The position numbers and the translations under genes are program-made. Below, one piece after another: positions 36,899 to 45,232 of a stretch of DNA of 64,000 bases. The notes under the pieces were generated by a model. It worked only from the letters and a program-made list of their open reading frames with translations, was not told where the DNA came from and searched no databases. How positions within the stretch are numbered: the stretch's first letter is position 1; every line of letters starts with the position of its first letter. Origin of the DNA: Coprobacter sp. Lineage in GTDB: Bacteria > Bacteroidota > Bacteroidia > Bacteroidales > UBA11471. The stretch covers positions 25,768-89,767 of the forward strand of contig JAFTRN010000042.1 in assembly GCA_017462265.1 (NCBI GenBank), read 5' to 3'.

Positions 36899-38575
36899 TT
36901 ATTTCTTTGTAATGCGGAACCAGTCGGCGTCTAACCAACCGCTGTCGTTGCTATGCCATGTGCGGGTGCAGAAAAGGCCCACTTTTGCACCAATCCACTT
37001 GCCTTCACGGGCGATAAAGGGTTGGCCGAATTGGGTGTATTTCTTACCATCGTGGCTGTAATAGAAGGTACATTCACATTTGTAATCGCCTTTTTGAGTG
37101 GGATTTTTGGCACCAACCTGTTTCACTTTCACTCGCAGATATACTTCGTTATTGTCGAGTTTTACAGCGTTGTTTTCCTTTTCGACGTTGCCTTTATCGG
37201 CTTTCTTGCAGTCGGCTTGTACGAGGTATATGCCATCGGCACGGCTGTCGAGAGCCAGTACGGCATAGTCGAGGCCCATCACTACGAGACCGGCACGTTC
37301 GCCTTCCATCACTTGACCTTTGTTGTGGCGAGGCAGGAATTTTACTTTGGTTGTAGCCACGAAATTTTCGGTGGGGAATTTTTGCAACAGGAGGTTAGGC
37401 ACGTCGTAGAGGCTCTTCATGCCGGGAGTATGGTGCGAGAAGAGACGCAGGGTAGATGATGCGGCATCGCAGAAGTACCATAACGCGCTGGGGTTGGCGT
37501 GCCATTGCCATTGCAAGCCGAGCGTGTTGCTGTCGAATTCATCGCTGTCGGCCGGGTTGGCTTTGGGGTAGCTCTTTCCGACATTGGGTTTCTTGTAGGT
37601 AGCGACTGGTTCTCCACAGCCATCGCCATCTTTATCGACGCCGATGACACACCAATCGTTTTCGAGCCATTTCATGGGTTGCAGGTGTACCACACGGCCG
37701 TAAGCCCCCTTGTCTTGGAAGTGAACGAACCAGTGTTCTTGTCCGTCGGGAGTGTCAATCCAAGCACCTTGGTGAGGACCATTCACATCGCTGTTGCCTT
37801 GAGCCAAGACGATTTTAGTCTCATAGGGTCCCCATACGTTTTTAGAGCGCAAAACGACTTGCCAACCGGTGGCTACACCGCCGGCGGGAGAGAATATATA
37901 GTAATATCCGTTACGTTTATACATTTTAGCGCCTTCGATGGTCTCGTTACCGATGTGGCCGTCGTATATCACGCGGTCTTGACCTATGCAACGTGTTCCA
38001 TCGGGAGTCATCTCTATCATACCGAGGATACTTTTCACACCGGCGCGGCTACCGGCATAGCCGTGAGCGATATAGGCACGGCCGTCTTCGTCCCAGAACG
38101 GACAGGGATCGATAGAGCCTACGGTCTCATATACGAGTATAGGTTCTTCCCACGGACCGGAGGGATCGGAGGTTTTGGATTTTATCATATAGATACCACG
38201 GTCGGGGTCGCCGTAGCATACATAGAATATGCCTTCGTGGAAACGAATACTCGGTGCCCATACGGCGTTGCCATGTTGCGGGGTGCGAAATACTTCTTCG
38301 GGTTTCAAACGTTCGGCGGCACAGCCCACGATTGTCCAGTTTACAAGGTCTTTGGAGTGGAGTATCTGTAATGCGGGAATGCAGTTGAAACTCGATGATG
38401 TCATGTAATAGTCGTCACCTACGCGACATACGTCGGGGTCGGAGTAGTCGGCATCGATAATGGGATTTTTGTATTTGCCGTTACCGAGGTCGGGCGACCA
38501 TACTTCCGATACAGTCTGAGCCGAAATTCCGCTTGCGAGCAGAAGGAATAGGGCGATGAGATTGCTTTTCTTCAT
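36899..38575 (-). CDS. Secreted glycoside hydrolase family 43 with C-terminal beta-sandwich
   Basis: 558 residues. Signal peptide (ending ISAQ). GH43 five-bladed propeller over about 30-330: the catalytic base Asp lies in DADYSDPDVC, the pKa-modulating Asp in GSIDPCPFWDEDG, and the acid Glu in ETIEGAKMYK. A C-terminal concanavalin-like beta-sandwich follows (about 350-558). Expected to release arabinose or xylose from side chains; in this pectin cluster, arabinan/arabinogalactan is the likelier target. It reads after the CE8 gene with a 25-bp gap. Confidence 0.9.
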   Translation of the reverse strand: MKKSNLIALFLLLASGISAQTVSEVWSPDLGNGKYKNPIIDADYSDPDVCRVGDDYYMTSSSFNCIPALQILHSKDLVNWTIVGCAAERLKPEEVFRTPQHGNAVWAPSIRFHEGIFYVCYGDPDRGIYMIKSKTSDPSGPWEEPILVYETVGSIDPCPFWDEDGRAYIAHGYAGSRAGVKSILGMIEMTPDGTRCIGQDRVIYDGHIGNETIEGAKMYKRNGYYYIFSPAGGVATGWQVVLRSKNVWGPYETKIVLAQGNSDVNGPHQGAWIDTPDGQEHWFVHFQDKGAYGRVVHLQPMKWLENDWCVIGVDKDGDGCGEPVATYKKPNVGKSYPKANPADSDEFDSNTLGLQWQWHANPSALWYFCDAASSTLRLFSHHTPGMKSLYDVPNLLLQKFPTENFVATTKVKFLPRHNKGQVMEGERAGLVVMGLDYAVLALDSRADGIYLVQADCKKADKGNVEKENNAVKLDNNEVYLRVKVKQVGAKNPTQKGDYKCECTFYYSHDGKKYTQFGQPFIAREGKWIGAKVGLFCTRTWHSNDSGWLDADWFRITKK

Positions 38576-38600
38576 AATTATAATTTATAGTGTTATTATT

Positions 38601-39584
38601 TTATTTTTCAACGTTTTTCCACCAGTTGCCGCCGAGTACATTCTCGCGAGTGTATTTTTTAGCCTCTTTCTTAGTGAGCTGACGGCTCCATTTCACACGT
38701 TTTTCAATACTTGCGCCTTCTCCATGATTTTGATATTCGCTGTATCGTGCAGTCTTTTCGTTTTCGGGGTTACGCCAGTTTTCCCAACCTTCGGGACGTA
38801 TCTGTTTGCCCAGGTTGCATTTGATGAATGCAACGGCGGCATAGGCACGCCACGGGCGACCGAGATACACTTTTGTCACATCATCGGCTGCGGTAATGTC
38901 GCAGTTGTGGAATACATAACCGAAAGGATTGTGTTGTGCCGATGAGGCAGCGGTGATGTAGGAGTTTTGTTTGCTGTGTATTCGGCAATTTTCGAACCAA
39001 CAAGTTGCAGGGCCGAATATGAAATCGGTCGTGCCATCGATGTAGCATTCTTCGAAATATACATGACTTTTCTCATCGCCGGTGAAAAGGGTGTCTTGAT
39101 TTCCTTTCAGTTTACATTTGCGTACAACGATTTGGTCGCCCTCGGTATGTAATGCCACGGCCTGACCTACTCGCCCGGCGGTATTCTCGATAGTTAGATT
39201 TTCGAGGGTGATACGATGTCCGGCCACCAGCAACGTGTGGGTGCGGAATGTACCCATTTTGGCGATGGAGTCACCGAAATATACGAGGTCTTTATTGGCA
39301 AAGTCGCCGTTAGATATAATAGTACCATCGGCACTTTCGCCCTCGATGGTGATGTCGCATTTCCAGGCGGGGATTATCAGTTTCTCGTTATAGATACCAT
39401 TTTTCACAAATACCTTGATGGGGATAGGTGTGTAGTCGCGAATGGCATAGATGGCTTCTTGTATGGTCGTGTAGTCGCCACTACCATCTTGGGCTACGAC
39501 AAGTAAACGTTTCGGTTGATTAGCTGCCCATAAGGTCATGCTGCATAGGAATAGTGTGAAAAGTAAATTGAGACTTCGTTTCAT
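38601..39584 (-). CDS. Pectinesterase (CE8)
   Basis: 327-residue secreted parallel beta-helix enzyme that removes methyl esters from homogalacturonan. Signal peptide ends LWAA. Catalytic signatures: GRVGQAVALHTEGD (Gln), KGNQDTLFTG (Gln and Asp), CYIDGTTDFIFGPATCWFENC (Asp), and VYLGRPWRAYA (Arg/Trp). All catalytic residues appear present. A -7-like box (TATTTTTG, minus strand 39613-39606) lies 22 bp upstream. Cotranscribed with the downstream GH43. Confidence 0.94.
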   Translation of the reverse strand: MKRSLNLLFTLFLCSMTLWAANQPKRLLVVAQDGSGDYTTIQEAIYAIRDYTPIPIKVFVKNGIYNEKLIIPAWKCDITIEGESADGTIISNGDFANKDLVYFGDSIAKMGTFRTHTLLVAGHRITLENLTIENTAGRVGQAVALHTEGDQIVVRKCKLKGNQDTLFTGDEKSHVYFEECYIDGTTDFIFGPATCWFENCRIHSKQNSYITAASSAQHNPFGYVFHNCDITAADDVTKVYLGRPWRAYAAVAFIKCNLGKQIRPEGWENWRNPENEKTARYSEYQNHGEGASIEKRVKWSRQLTKKEAKKYTRENVLGGNWWKNVEK

Positions 39585-39730
39585 GGTTTATAATTTTGAT
39601 TGCCACAAAAATACTGAAAAATTTTATAGACTGAGTGGATTCTTGTTGCAAAAAGGTGTGTTAATTGATTTTTTATCATAAAAAAACTGCCGACGATATG
39701 CCGACAGTTTTTATTATTTCGGAAAAACTT

Positions 39731-39934
39731 TTATCCGATAAGAACTACTTCGTAATCACCTTCAACCTCGGTAACATTAATTTTATCTTCGCGAGACAAC
39801 CAACCGATGGCGGCAAATACTTGTTTGTCTTTCAGTTTTGTGGCTTTTTTCAAACTTTTAACGGTCATAGCACCGTTTTCGTTCAGTGTGTTCCACACCA
39901 AACCGGCATTCAAGCCCATTTCTTCTCTTGTCAT
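39731..39934 (-). CDS. Small winged-helix protein (DUF2582-like)
   Basis: 67-residue basic/acidic mixed protein, almost entirely one winged helix: GLVWNTLNENGAMTVKSLKKATKL, then DKQVFAAIGWLSREDKINVTEV. I recognise it as the DUF2582 wHTH family, small Bacteroidota proteins of unknown role, presumably DNA-binding or a protein-interaction module. It sits inside the pectin cluster but has its own consensus promoter at 40020-40051. Whether it regulates those genes is unknown. A weak AAAACTG/CAGTTTT stem at about 39682-39712 may terminate it. Confidence 0.8.
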   Translation of the reverse strand: MTREEMGLNAGLVWNTLNENGAMTVKSLKKATKLKDKQVFAAIGWLSREDKINVTEVEGDYEVVLIG

Positions 39935-40019
39935 AATCGTTTAATTTTTAGTTAGTAACAGAAATTGATTTACTACTTATGGTATGTAATAAACAACTTC
40001 TCGTAGAGAATTTCGCCGG

Positions 40020-40051
40020 CAAAGATACACTTTTATTTTGAAAGAAACAAA
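40020..40051 (-). promoter_or_regulatory. Consensus promoter for the winged-helix gene
   Basis: On the minus strand: TTTG (40051-40048), 20 bp, TATCTTTG (40027-40020), an exact consensus match. The leader is about 80 nt long. The -33 box touches the terminator stem of the upstream GH105 gene. Confidence 0.82.
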
Positions 40052-40093
40052 AGTGAAGAGTTATTCCGTTGAAATAGAGATAACTCTTCACTT
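40045..40093 (-). terminator. Terminator after GH105
   Basis: AAGTGAAGAGTTAT (40051-40064) and ATAACTCTTCACTT (40080-40093) make a perfect 14-bp stem with a 15-nt loop. On the minus strand it is followed by a T-rich stretch. It lies about 70 bp after the GH105 stop. Confidence 0.8.
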
Positions 40094-40163
40094 ATTGAAA
40101 ATATAATCTAAATGGTTTTTTCAATAGTCGTGTTATATTTTTAAGGCATCGTGAGTAAACATC

Positions 40164-41384
40164 TTAATTCCCCATTTCGAGGCATAGCATGATAAAGGGG
40201 GCTACACCTTTGGGATCGTTGTTGCGTACCGGTTCACCGATGTAGTATTCGTAGGAGGTTCCGCGGCAGGGCTTTCCTCCGAGACCGGCAACGGCGCAAA
40301 TATTTGTAATCGACACGAGGCCTTTGTCATCGACCTCGATGAAATGTTCGAGAATGCCTTCATAGGCTTTCCGGGCTATTTCCATTTTTTCGGGGGCCAA
40401 ATACCCGTTGCGTACAGCCTTGGCGATGGAGTAAGCAATCATCGGAGTACAAGACATCTCGTTGTAGTTGCCGTCGCGTTGGGGTTGGTCCAGTACTTGA
40501 TACCAGGCTCCGGTCTTTGCATCTTGGTAGCGGGGGAGTACCTCTACGAGATCTTGCAGTATTTTTATAACTTTGTCGCGTCCCGGTTGATTGGCGGGCA
40601 AGTAGTCGAGTACATCAACGATAGCCATCATATACCAGCCGAGCGCGCGTCCCCATACGTGGGGCGATTTACCGGTCTTGTCGGACCAGGGGAGAGCTTT
40701 GATTTCGTCCCACCCGTGGCGATATAGTCCGCTCTCTTTGTCGTAGGTGCGTTTTGCCACCAATGTGATTTGACGCACTACATCGGCAAAGGCTCTCTCG
40801 TTGTCGGCATCGAACGTGGCGGTATATTGGGCATAGTAGGGCGATCCCATATACAGTCCATCGAGCCACATTTGGAAAGGATATACACGTTTGTGCCAGA
40901 ATCCTCCCTCGGAGGTGCGGGGTTGCGAGGCCAATTGGGCACGCAAGGTGTCCATGGCTGTTTTGTATCGCGCGTCGTTCTCACGTTTATAGAGGCGGAA
41001 GAGAATCTTGCCGGGGTTTACATGGTCGAGGTTGTAATTTGTCTTTTTATACCCATAGATTATACCGTTCTCGTTGATCATCGTGTCGGCAAACTGTTTT
41101 ACGTAGGCATAAAAAGGCTCTACGGCTTTTTTATATTTTTTGTGATTGATGTAATGATCATACACATCGAGAAACGATTGACATTCGAGACCGTGGCAGT
41201 AGTTCCATTTCAGTTTTTTGCTGAAGTCGAGCATCCAGCCTTCGGGGTTGCGAATGATCTCCGATTGGGCCAATCTTATCGACATAGGCAGCTCGGGGTT
41301 TACATCGTATTTTTTCTTGGCATACAAGTTGCTACACCCTAAGATGAGTGTGAAAAGAAGTGCGAGTTTACAGATCTTTTTCAT
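40164..41384 (-). CDS. Unsaturated rhamnogalacturonyl/galacturonyl hydrolase (GH105)
   Basis: 406-residue (alpha/alpha)6-barrel enzyme that hydrolyses unsaturated uronyl residues left by pectate or rhamnogalacturonan lyases. Signal peptide with CSNLYA near the end; a lipobox reading (ILGC) is possible but atypical. Family blocks: LKWNYCHGLECQSF, YNLDHVNPGKILFRLY, GGFWHKRVYPFQMWLDGLYMG (the catalytic Asp in this motif by analogy with YteR), and HVWGRALGWYMMAIVDVL. It starts 9 bp after the larger GH105, and the two are clear paralogues. Confidence 0.94.
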   Translation of the reverse strand: MKKICKLALLFTLILGCSNLYAKKKYDVNPELPMSIRLAQSEIIRNPEGWMLDFSKKLKWNYCHGLECQSFLDVYDHYINHKKYKKAVEPFYAYVKQFADTMINENGIIYGYKKTNYNLDHVNPGKILFRLYKRENDARYKTAMDTLRAQLASQPRTSEGGFWHKRVYPFQMWLDGLYMGSPYYAQYTATFDADNERAFADVVRQITLVAKRTYDKESGLYRHGWDEIKALPWSDKTGKSPHVWGRALGWYMMAIVDVLDYLPANQPGRDKVIKILQDLVEVLPRYQDAKTGAWYQVLDQPQRDGNYNEMSCTPMIAYSIAKAVRNGYLAPEKMEIARKAYEGILEHFIEVDDKGLVSITNICAVAGLGGKPCRGTSYEYYIGEPVRNNDPKGVAPFIMLCLEMGN

Positions 41385-41393
41385 AAGTAATTG

Positions 41394-43496
41394 TTATTTT
41401 TTGTGATATTTCAGGGTAATATGGTCGTTGTCGTACCCGATGACGATGAAATAAAGCCCTCGGGGTAAATCCATGGGGATTGTATATCGGCCTGTAAGGA
41501 GAGCGTCGATACGGTGCTTGTAGATGGTGTGCCCGCCAATATCGGTAAGTTGTATATATACTGCCCCTTTGTGGGGAACGGTATATTCGATTGTAGCCTG
41601 AGGTTGAGAGCCCACCAATATAGCCGAGAAACCGGCCTCGTCGATGTGGTAAGTATGCGAGATTATGGTATCGGGTGGAACTATCTCGGTCGAAGTGCTG
41701 TCCTGGGCTATGCGACAATGGAAGGTGACATCTCGGTATGAAATGGCATATTTCGATGAGCCGAGGCCCGACGATGGATAGGGGAGAAAGCGCATGACGA
41801 AATCGGTATTGGTCACAATCGGCTCGGTAAAGGAGAAGGTGAAATCTTCATACTCGTCGCGCGCGGGCAATATGTGGGAACAAAGGTATGTAGCTTCGGC
41901 TACAGCGGAGTCGGTACTATATATGGCCGAGAAGTGCATTTTGTCGGTCTTTGTGCGTAGGGCCTTGAACGTGATAGAATCTACGGCAAGCGTATAGCCG
42001 GTATCGGGTGTAAGACGATACTGGATATAATTTTGAGAATTCTCCTTACCTTCATCAATCCAATCGTCGCAGGTGAAATATAGTGTGCCGGTAGAGTTTT
42101 CGGCGCGAAGATTGGCTGTTGTCATGTCTGCGGAGATTTCAGTTGGAGCTATAGTGGCTGTTGTAGAGTCTGTTGTGCTCATATACCAGATAACGGAATA
42201 TCCTATCGAGCCGTCGGGCATTACTATCGGTACGTTTTCAGTATCGTCGGTATCTACCTCGGGTTCGATGCCGGGGTCGCCGATGCGGTCCATTTCTATA
42301 CATAACATGATGAAAGGTCCTACCCCTTTGGGATCATTATCGACGGTCGAGGTCTCGTTTACATAATAATTGTACGAGCCATCACGATCGTTACTCAATC
42401 CTGCGACCGAGCATACCTCTTTGAGAGTCAGCAATCCCTCGTCGTCGATTTCGAAATAGTTGTCGAGCATACCGTGAAACGCCTTTTGCGCTACGGGTAG
42501 CAGATTTTTGTCGAGGTAGCCGAGCCTTACTCCCTTGGCAATGGAGCGGGCAAACATGGCTGTACACGACATTTCTTGATAGTTGCCTGCACTATCGGGG
42601 TAGTCTATCACTTGATACCAACAGCCGGTCTCGGCGTCTTGGTATTGGGGTAAAATATTGCAAATGCCCTGTAATATGGAGATTAAGCTGTCGCGACCGG
42701 CAGTTTCATCGGGAAGTATTTCTATGACATCGACCAACGCCATAGTGTACCAACCGAGTGCTCGGCCCCATACATGACTCGATTGTCCGGTGATGGGGTC
42801 GGCCCAAATCTGTACGCATTTTTCGTCCCACCCATGACGATATAGTCCGCTACGTTCATCGCGGGTGTGCTCGGCGGCCAACAAGAATTGCTTTACGACA
42901 TCGGCATAAGACGCTGTCGGATCATCTTCGAAAGTCTTTGCGTATTCGGCATAGTAGGGAGTCCCCATATACAGCCCGTCGAGCCACATCTGCCAAGGAT
43001 AGTTATTTTTGTGCCAAAATCCGCCATCTGAGGTACGGGGGTGGTCGGTCAGTTGGTCGCGCAGGGTATTCATGGCGATGAGGAATCGTTTATCGCCGGT
43101 ACTGCGATATACCCTGAACAAGCATTTCCCGGGGTTTACGTGGTCGATGTTGTAATTGCTTTTCTTATATTTATATATCGTACCCTCCTCGGTAATAGTG
43201 GCTTTGTAATAGCCAAAGACATAATCCTGTAAATCGCTACAATCGAGCGTATCACTATGGTAATAATCGTATGCGTCGAGTATCGACTGACAGAGTAAGC
43301 CATGGGTGTAATTCCATTTGAGCGACGTATTGCGGTCTATCGTCTTGTAATCGGGATGTTGTAGCATTTCCGAGCGACAGAATCGCAATGCCAGCGGCAT
43401 ATCAGGCGATACTCTATAATAGGCATATATATTCTGCCCCATTGCCGAAACGAGGAGCAGAATAATGATTTTTATGTGTATAAAGTGCGATTTCAT
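41394..43496 (-). CDS. GH105 hydrolase with C-terminal beta domain and type IX sorting-like tail
   Basis: 700 residues. Signal peptide about 1-25. The GH105 domain (about 28-408) shares the blocks of its neighbour, including DHVNPGKCLFRVY and WQMWLDGLYMG. It is followed by a ~290-residue extension absent from the smaller paralogue: a beta-rich, possibly carbohydrate-binding part (about 420-620) and a terminal ~70-residue domain (YTVPHKGAVYIQLTDIGGHTIYK...GRYTIPMDLPRGLYFIVI) typical of type IX secretion C-terminal domains. Suggests surface anchoring or release through T9SS. Confidence 0.9.
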   Translation of the reverse strand: MKSHFIHIKIIILLLVSAMGQNIYAYYRVSPDMPLALRFCRSEMLQHPDYKTIDRNTSLKWNYTHGLLCQSILDAYDYYHSDTLDCSDLQDYVFGYYKATITEEGTIYKYKKSNYNIDHVNPGKCLFRVYRSTGDKRFLIAMNTLRDQLTDHPRTSDGGFWHKNNYPWQMWLDGLYMGTPYYAEYAKTFEDDPTASYADVVKQFLLAAEHTRDERSGLYRHGWDEKCVQIWADPITGQSSHVWGRALGWYTMALVDVIEILPDETAGRDSLISILQGICNILPQYQDAETGCWYQVIDYPDSAGNYQEMSCTAMFARSIAKGVRLGYLDKNLLPVAQKAFHGMLDNYFEIDDEGLLTLKEVCSVAGLSNDRDGSYNYYVNETSTVDNDPKGVGPFIMLCIEMDRIGDPGIEPEVDTDDTENVPIVMPDGSIGYSVIWYMSTTDSTTATIAPTEISADMTTANLRAENSTGTLYFTCDDWIDEGKENSQNYIQYRLTPDTGYTLAVDSITFKALRTKTDKMHFSAIYSTDSAVAEATYLCSHILPARDEYEDFTFSFTEPIVTNTDFVMRFLPYPSSGLGSSKYAISYRDVTFHCRIAQDSTSTEIVPPDTIISHTYHIDEAGFSAILVGSQPQATIEYTVPHKGAVYIQLTDIGGHTIYKHRIDALLTGRYTIPMDLPRGLYFIVIGYDNDHITLKYHKK

Positions 43497-43555
43497 CGGG
43501 AAAAACAGAGTCTTTTGTCATGGATAATAATTTTTCAATAAAATAAGGACCGGTA

Positions 43556-45205
43556 CTATTTCTCTTTGAGAGAGGGATTCCAATTGTCTTTGCCACCTAA
43601 TACATTTTCGATATTGTATTTTGAAGCCTCTTTCCGACTTAATTGGTGCGCCCATTTCACGCGATTATCGGTCTTTGAGCCTTTGCCGGTGTTTTTGTAT
43701 TCGGCGTAATAAGCGGTCTCTTCATTGCTCTCTTTACCCCAGTTGTGCCAACCTTCGACACGAATGTGCGCTCCCATTTTACAATTTCTGAACAGTACGT
43801 GCGCATAAGGTCTCCACGGACGTCCCAGATATACCATATCTACCCCTTCGTCGGCAGTAAGGGTGCAATTATTGAATACATATCCGAATGCGCCTTGCGG
43901 TGTGGCAGCGGCTGTGATGAAAGAGTTTTGTTTGCTGTGTATCGTGCATTTTTCGAACCAAGCGGTACCTTTACCAAAGATGAAATCGGTAGTACCCTCG
44001 ATATAACATTCCTCATAATATTGACGAGTACCTTCGCCATAGGTGTAGAGCGTGTCTTGGAAACCTTTCATTTTACATTTTTTGAACACGGCTTTGTCGC
44101 CTGCGACAAACAAGGCAACAGCCTGTCCTACGGGGCCGGCACTATTTTCGAAGGTTACGTTCTCGGCCGTGAAACTTTGTCCATAGATGTAGAACGATGA
44201 TGAACCGGAGGTGCCCATGTTCTCACCGAAACTGTTTTTTGTGTTGGCAAAGTCGTCGTAAGTGAAGATAACTTTATCGACGTCCTCACCTATGATGTGT
44301 ATATTGTTACGATTGCCGGGGACGGTAATTTTTTCTTTGTACACACCATTGCGTACATATATAGTAGTTGTCGTTTTGCGGAACGCCGGAACGGCATCGA
44401 TGGCTTTTTGCAAGGTGAAGAAGTCGCCGCTGCCATCTTGGGCCACCACTATGTCGTAACGACGGATATAGGGGGCGAGGGCCGGCACTTTCTGTTCGAG
44501 AGAGTCGACAGCCATGCGGGCTATGGTACGTGCACCTTTGGCGCGTAGGTGTGTGTCGTCTTTGCGACCTTCGGGATATTGGGGGCATATTCCCGGTGCT
44601 ATCCACATAAACAGCTCTTTCGATGCCTCGTCGCCCAATTCGTTCACCAATGTCTCGGTACTGTTATTGAGGTCGATACATACGACATTCATTTCTTGGG
44701 CCACCTCTTTGCAGGCGGGGATATATCGACCGTGCGTGTCGATGAGTTTACCATCTTCGCCGAACTTGCGACGGATTATCGAGGTGAACAATACCGGTGT
44801 GGCCCCCTTTTCACGTGTCTGATTTATATAGAAGCGTAGATTGTCTTTATATGCGGTATCGGGGTCGGAATAGCGATCGGGCTTTTTCTTTTGGTCGTTA
44901 TGTCCGAATTGAATGAATACATAGTCACCCTTCTTGAGATTTTCATAGACGGCTTTCCAGTGATTGTTTCTGAAACTGAGTGAGCTACGCCCGTTTAATG
45001 CATGATTATCTACTACAATGTCGGGGGTAAAAAATCCTTGTAAAACATGGCCCCAACCACGTTCGGGATTTCCGTTTTTCAGGCTTTTGTTGGCCATGGT
45101 AGAGTCGCCTATCATGTAGATGACGGGACGTTGGTCGTTTGATGCGGCAGTCAGTAGCACGATAAGTGCGCATACACCGAAGAAGGTAAATAGAAGTTTT
45201 TTCAT
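43556..45205 (-). CDS. Bifunctional CE12 acetylesterase - CE8 pectinesterase
   Basis: 549 residues. Signal peptide ends LTAA. The N-terminal SGNH hydrolase (about 25-250) is rhamnogalacturonan-acetylesterase-like, with nucleophile motif IGDSTMANK, the GHND block and a C-terminal DDTHLRAKGA Asp/His pair. The C-terminal CE8 pectinesterase (about 255-549) has GPVGQAVALFVAGD, KGFQDTLYTYG, TTDFIFGKGTAWFE and YLGRPWRPYAH. One polypeptide would both deacetylate and demethylate pectin. It starts only 27 bp after the mltD stop with no visible terminator or promoter between. Confidence 0.93.
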   Translation of the reverse strand: MKKLLFTFFGVCALIVLLTAASNDQRPVIYMIGDSTMANKSLKNGNPERGWGHVLQGFFTPDIVVDNHALNGRSSLSFRNNHWKAVYENLKKGDYVFIQFGHNDQKKKPDRYSDPDTAYKDNLRFYINQTREKGATPVLFTSIIRRKFGEDGKLIDTHGRYIPACKEVAQEMNVVCIDLNNSTETLVNELGDEASKELFMWIAPGICPQYPEGRKDDTHLRAKGARTIARMAVDSLEQKVPALAPYIRRYDIVVAQDGSGDFFTLQKAIDAVPAFRKTTTTIYVRNGVYKEKITVPGNRNNIHIIGEDVDKVIFTYDDFANTKNSFGENMGTSGSSSFYIYGQSFTAENVTFENSAGPVGQAVALFVAGDKAVFKKCKMKGFQDTLYTYGEGTRQYYEECYIEGTTDFIFGKGTAWFEKCTIHSKQNSFITAAATPQGAFGYVFNNCTLTADEGVDMVYLGRPWRPYAHVLFRNCKMGAHIRVEGWHNWGKESNEETAYYAEYKNTGKGSKTDNRVKWAHQLSRKEASKYNIENVLGGKDNWNPSLKEK

Positions 45206-45232
45206 GGTGAATATGATTTTTCTTGTTTTATA

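Noticed and set aside
37499..38371. 290-residue open frame antisense to the GH43 gene
   Set aside because: Shadow of a well-identified glycosidase with intact catalytic motifs; its own translation resembles no family.
44800..44815. CACGTG-containing stretch as a parS site
   Set aside because: Only the central six bases match; the flanks do not form the 14-16-bp parS palindrome, and it lies inside the CE12-CE8 gene.
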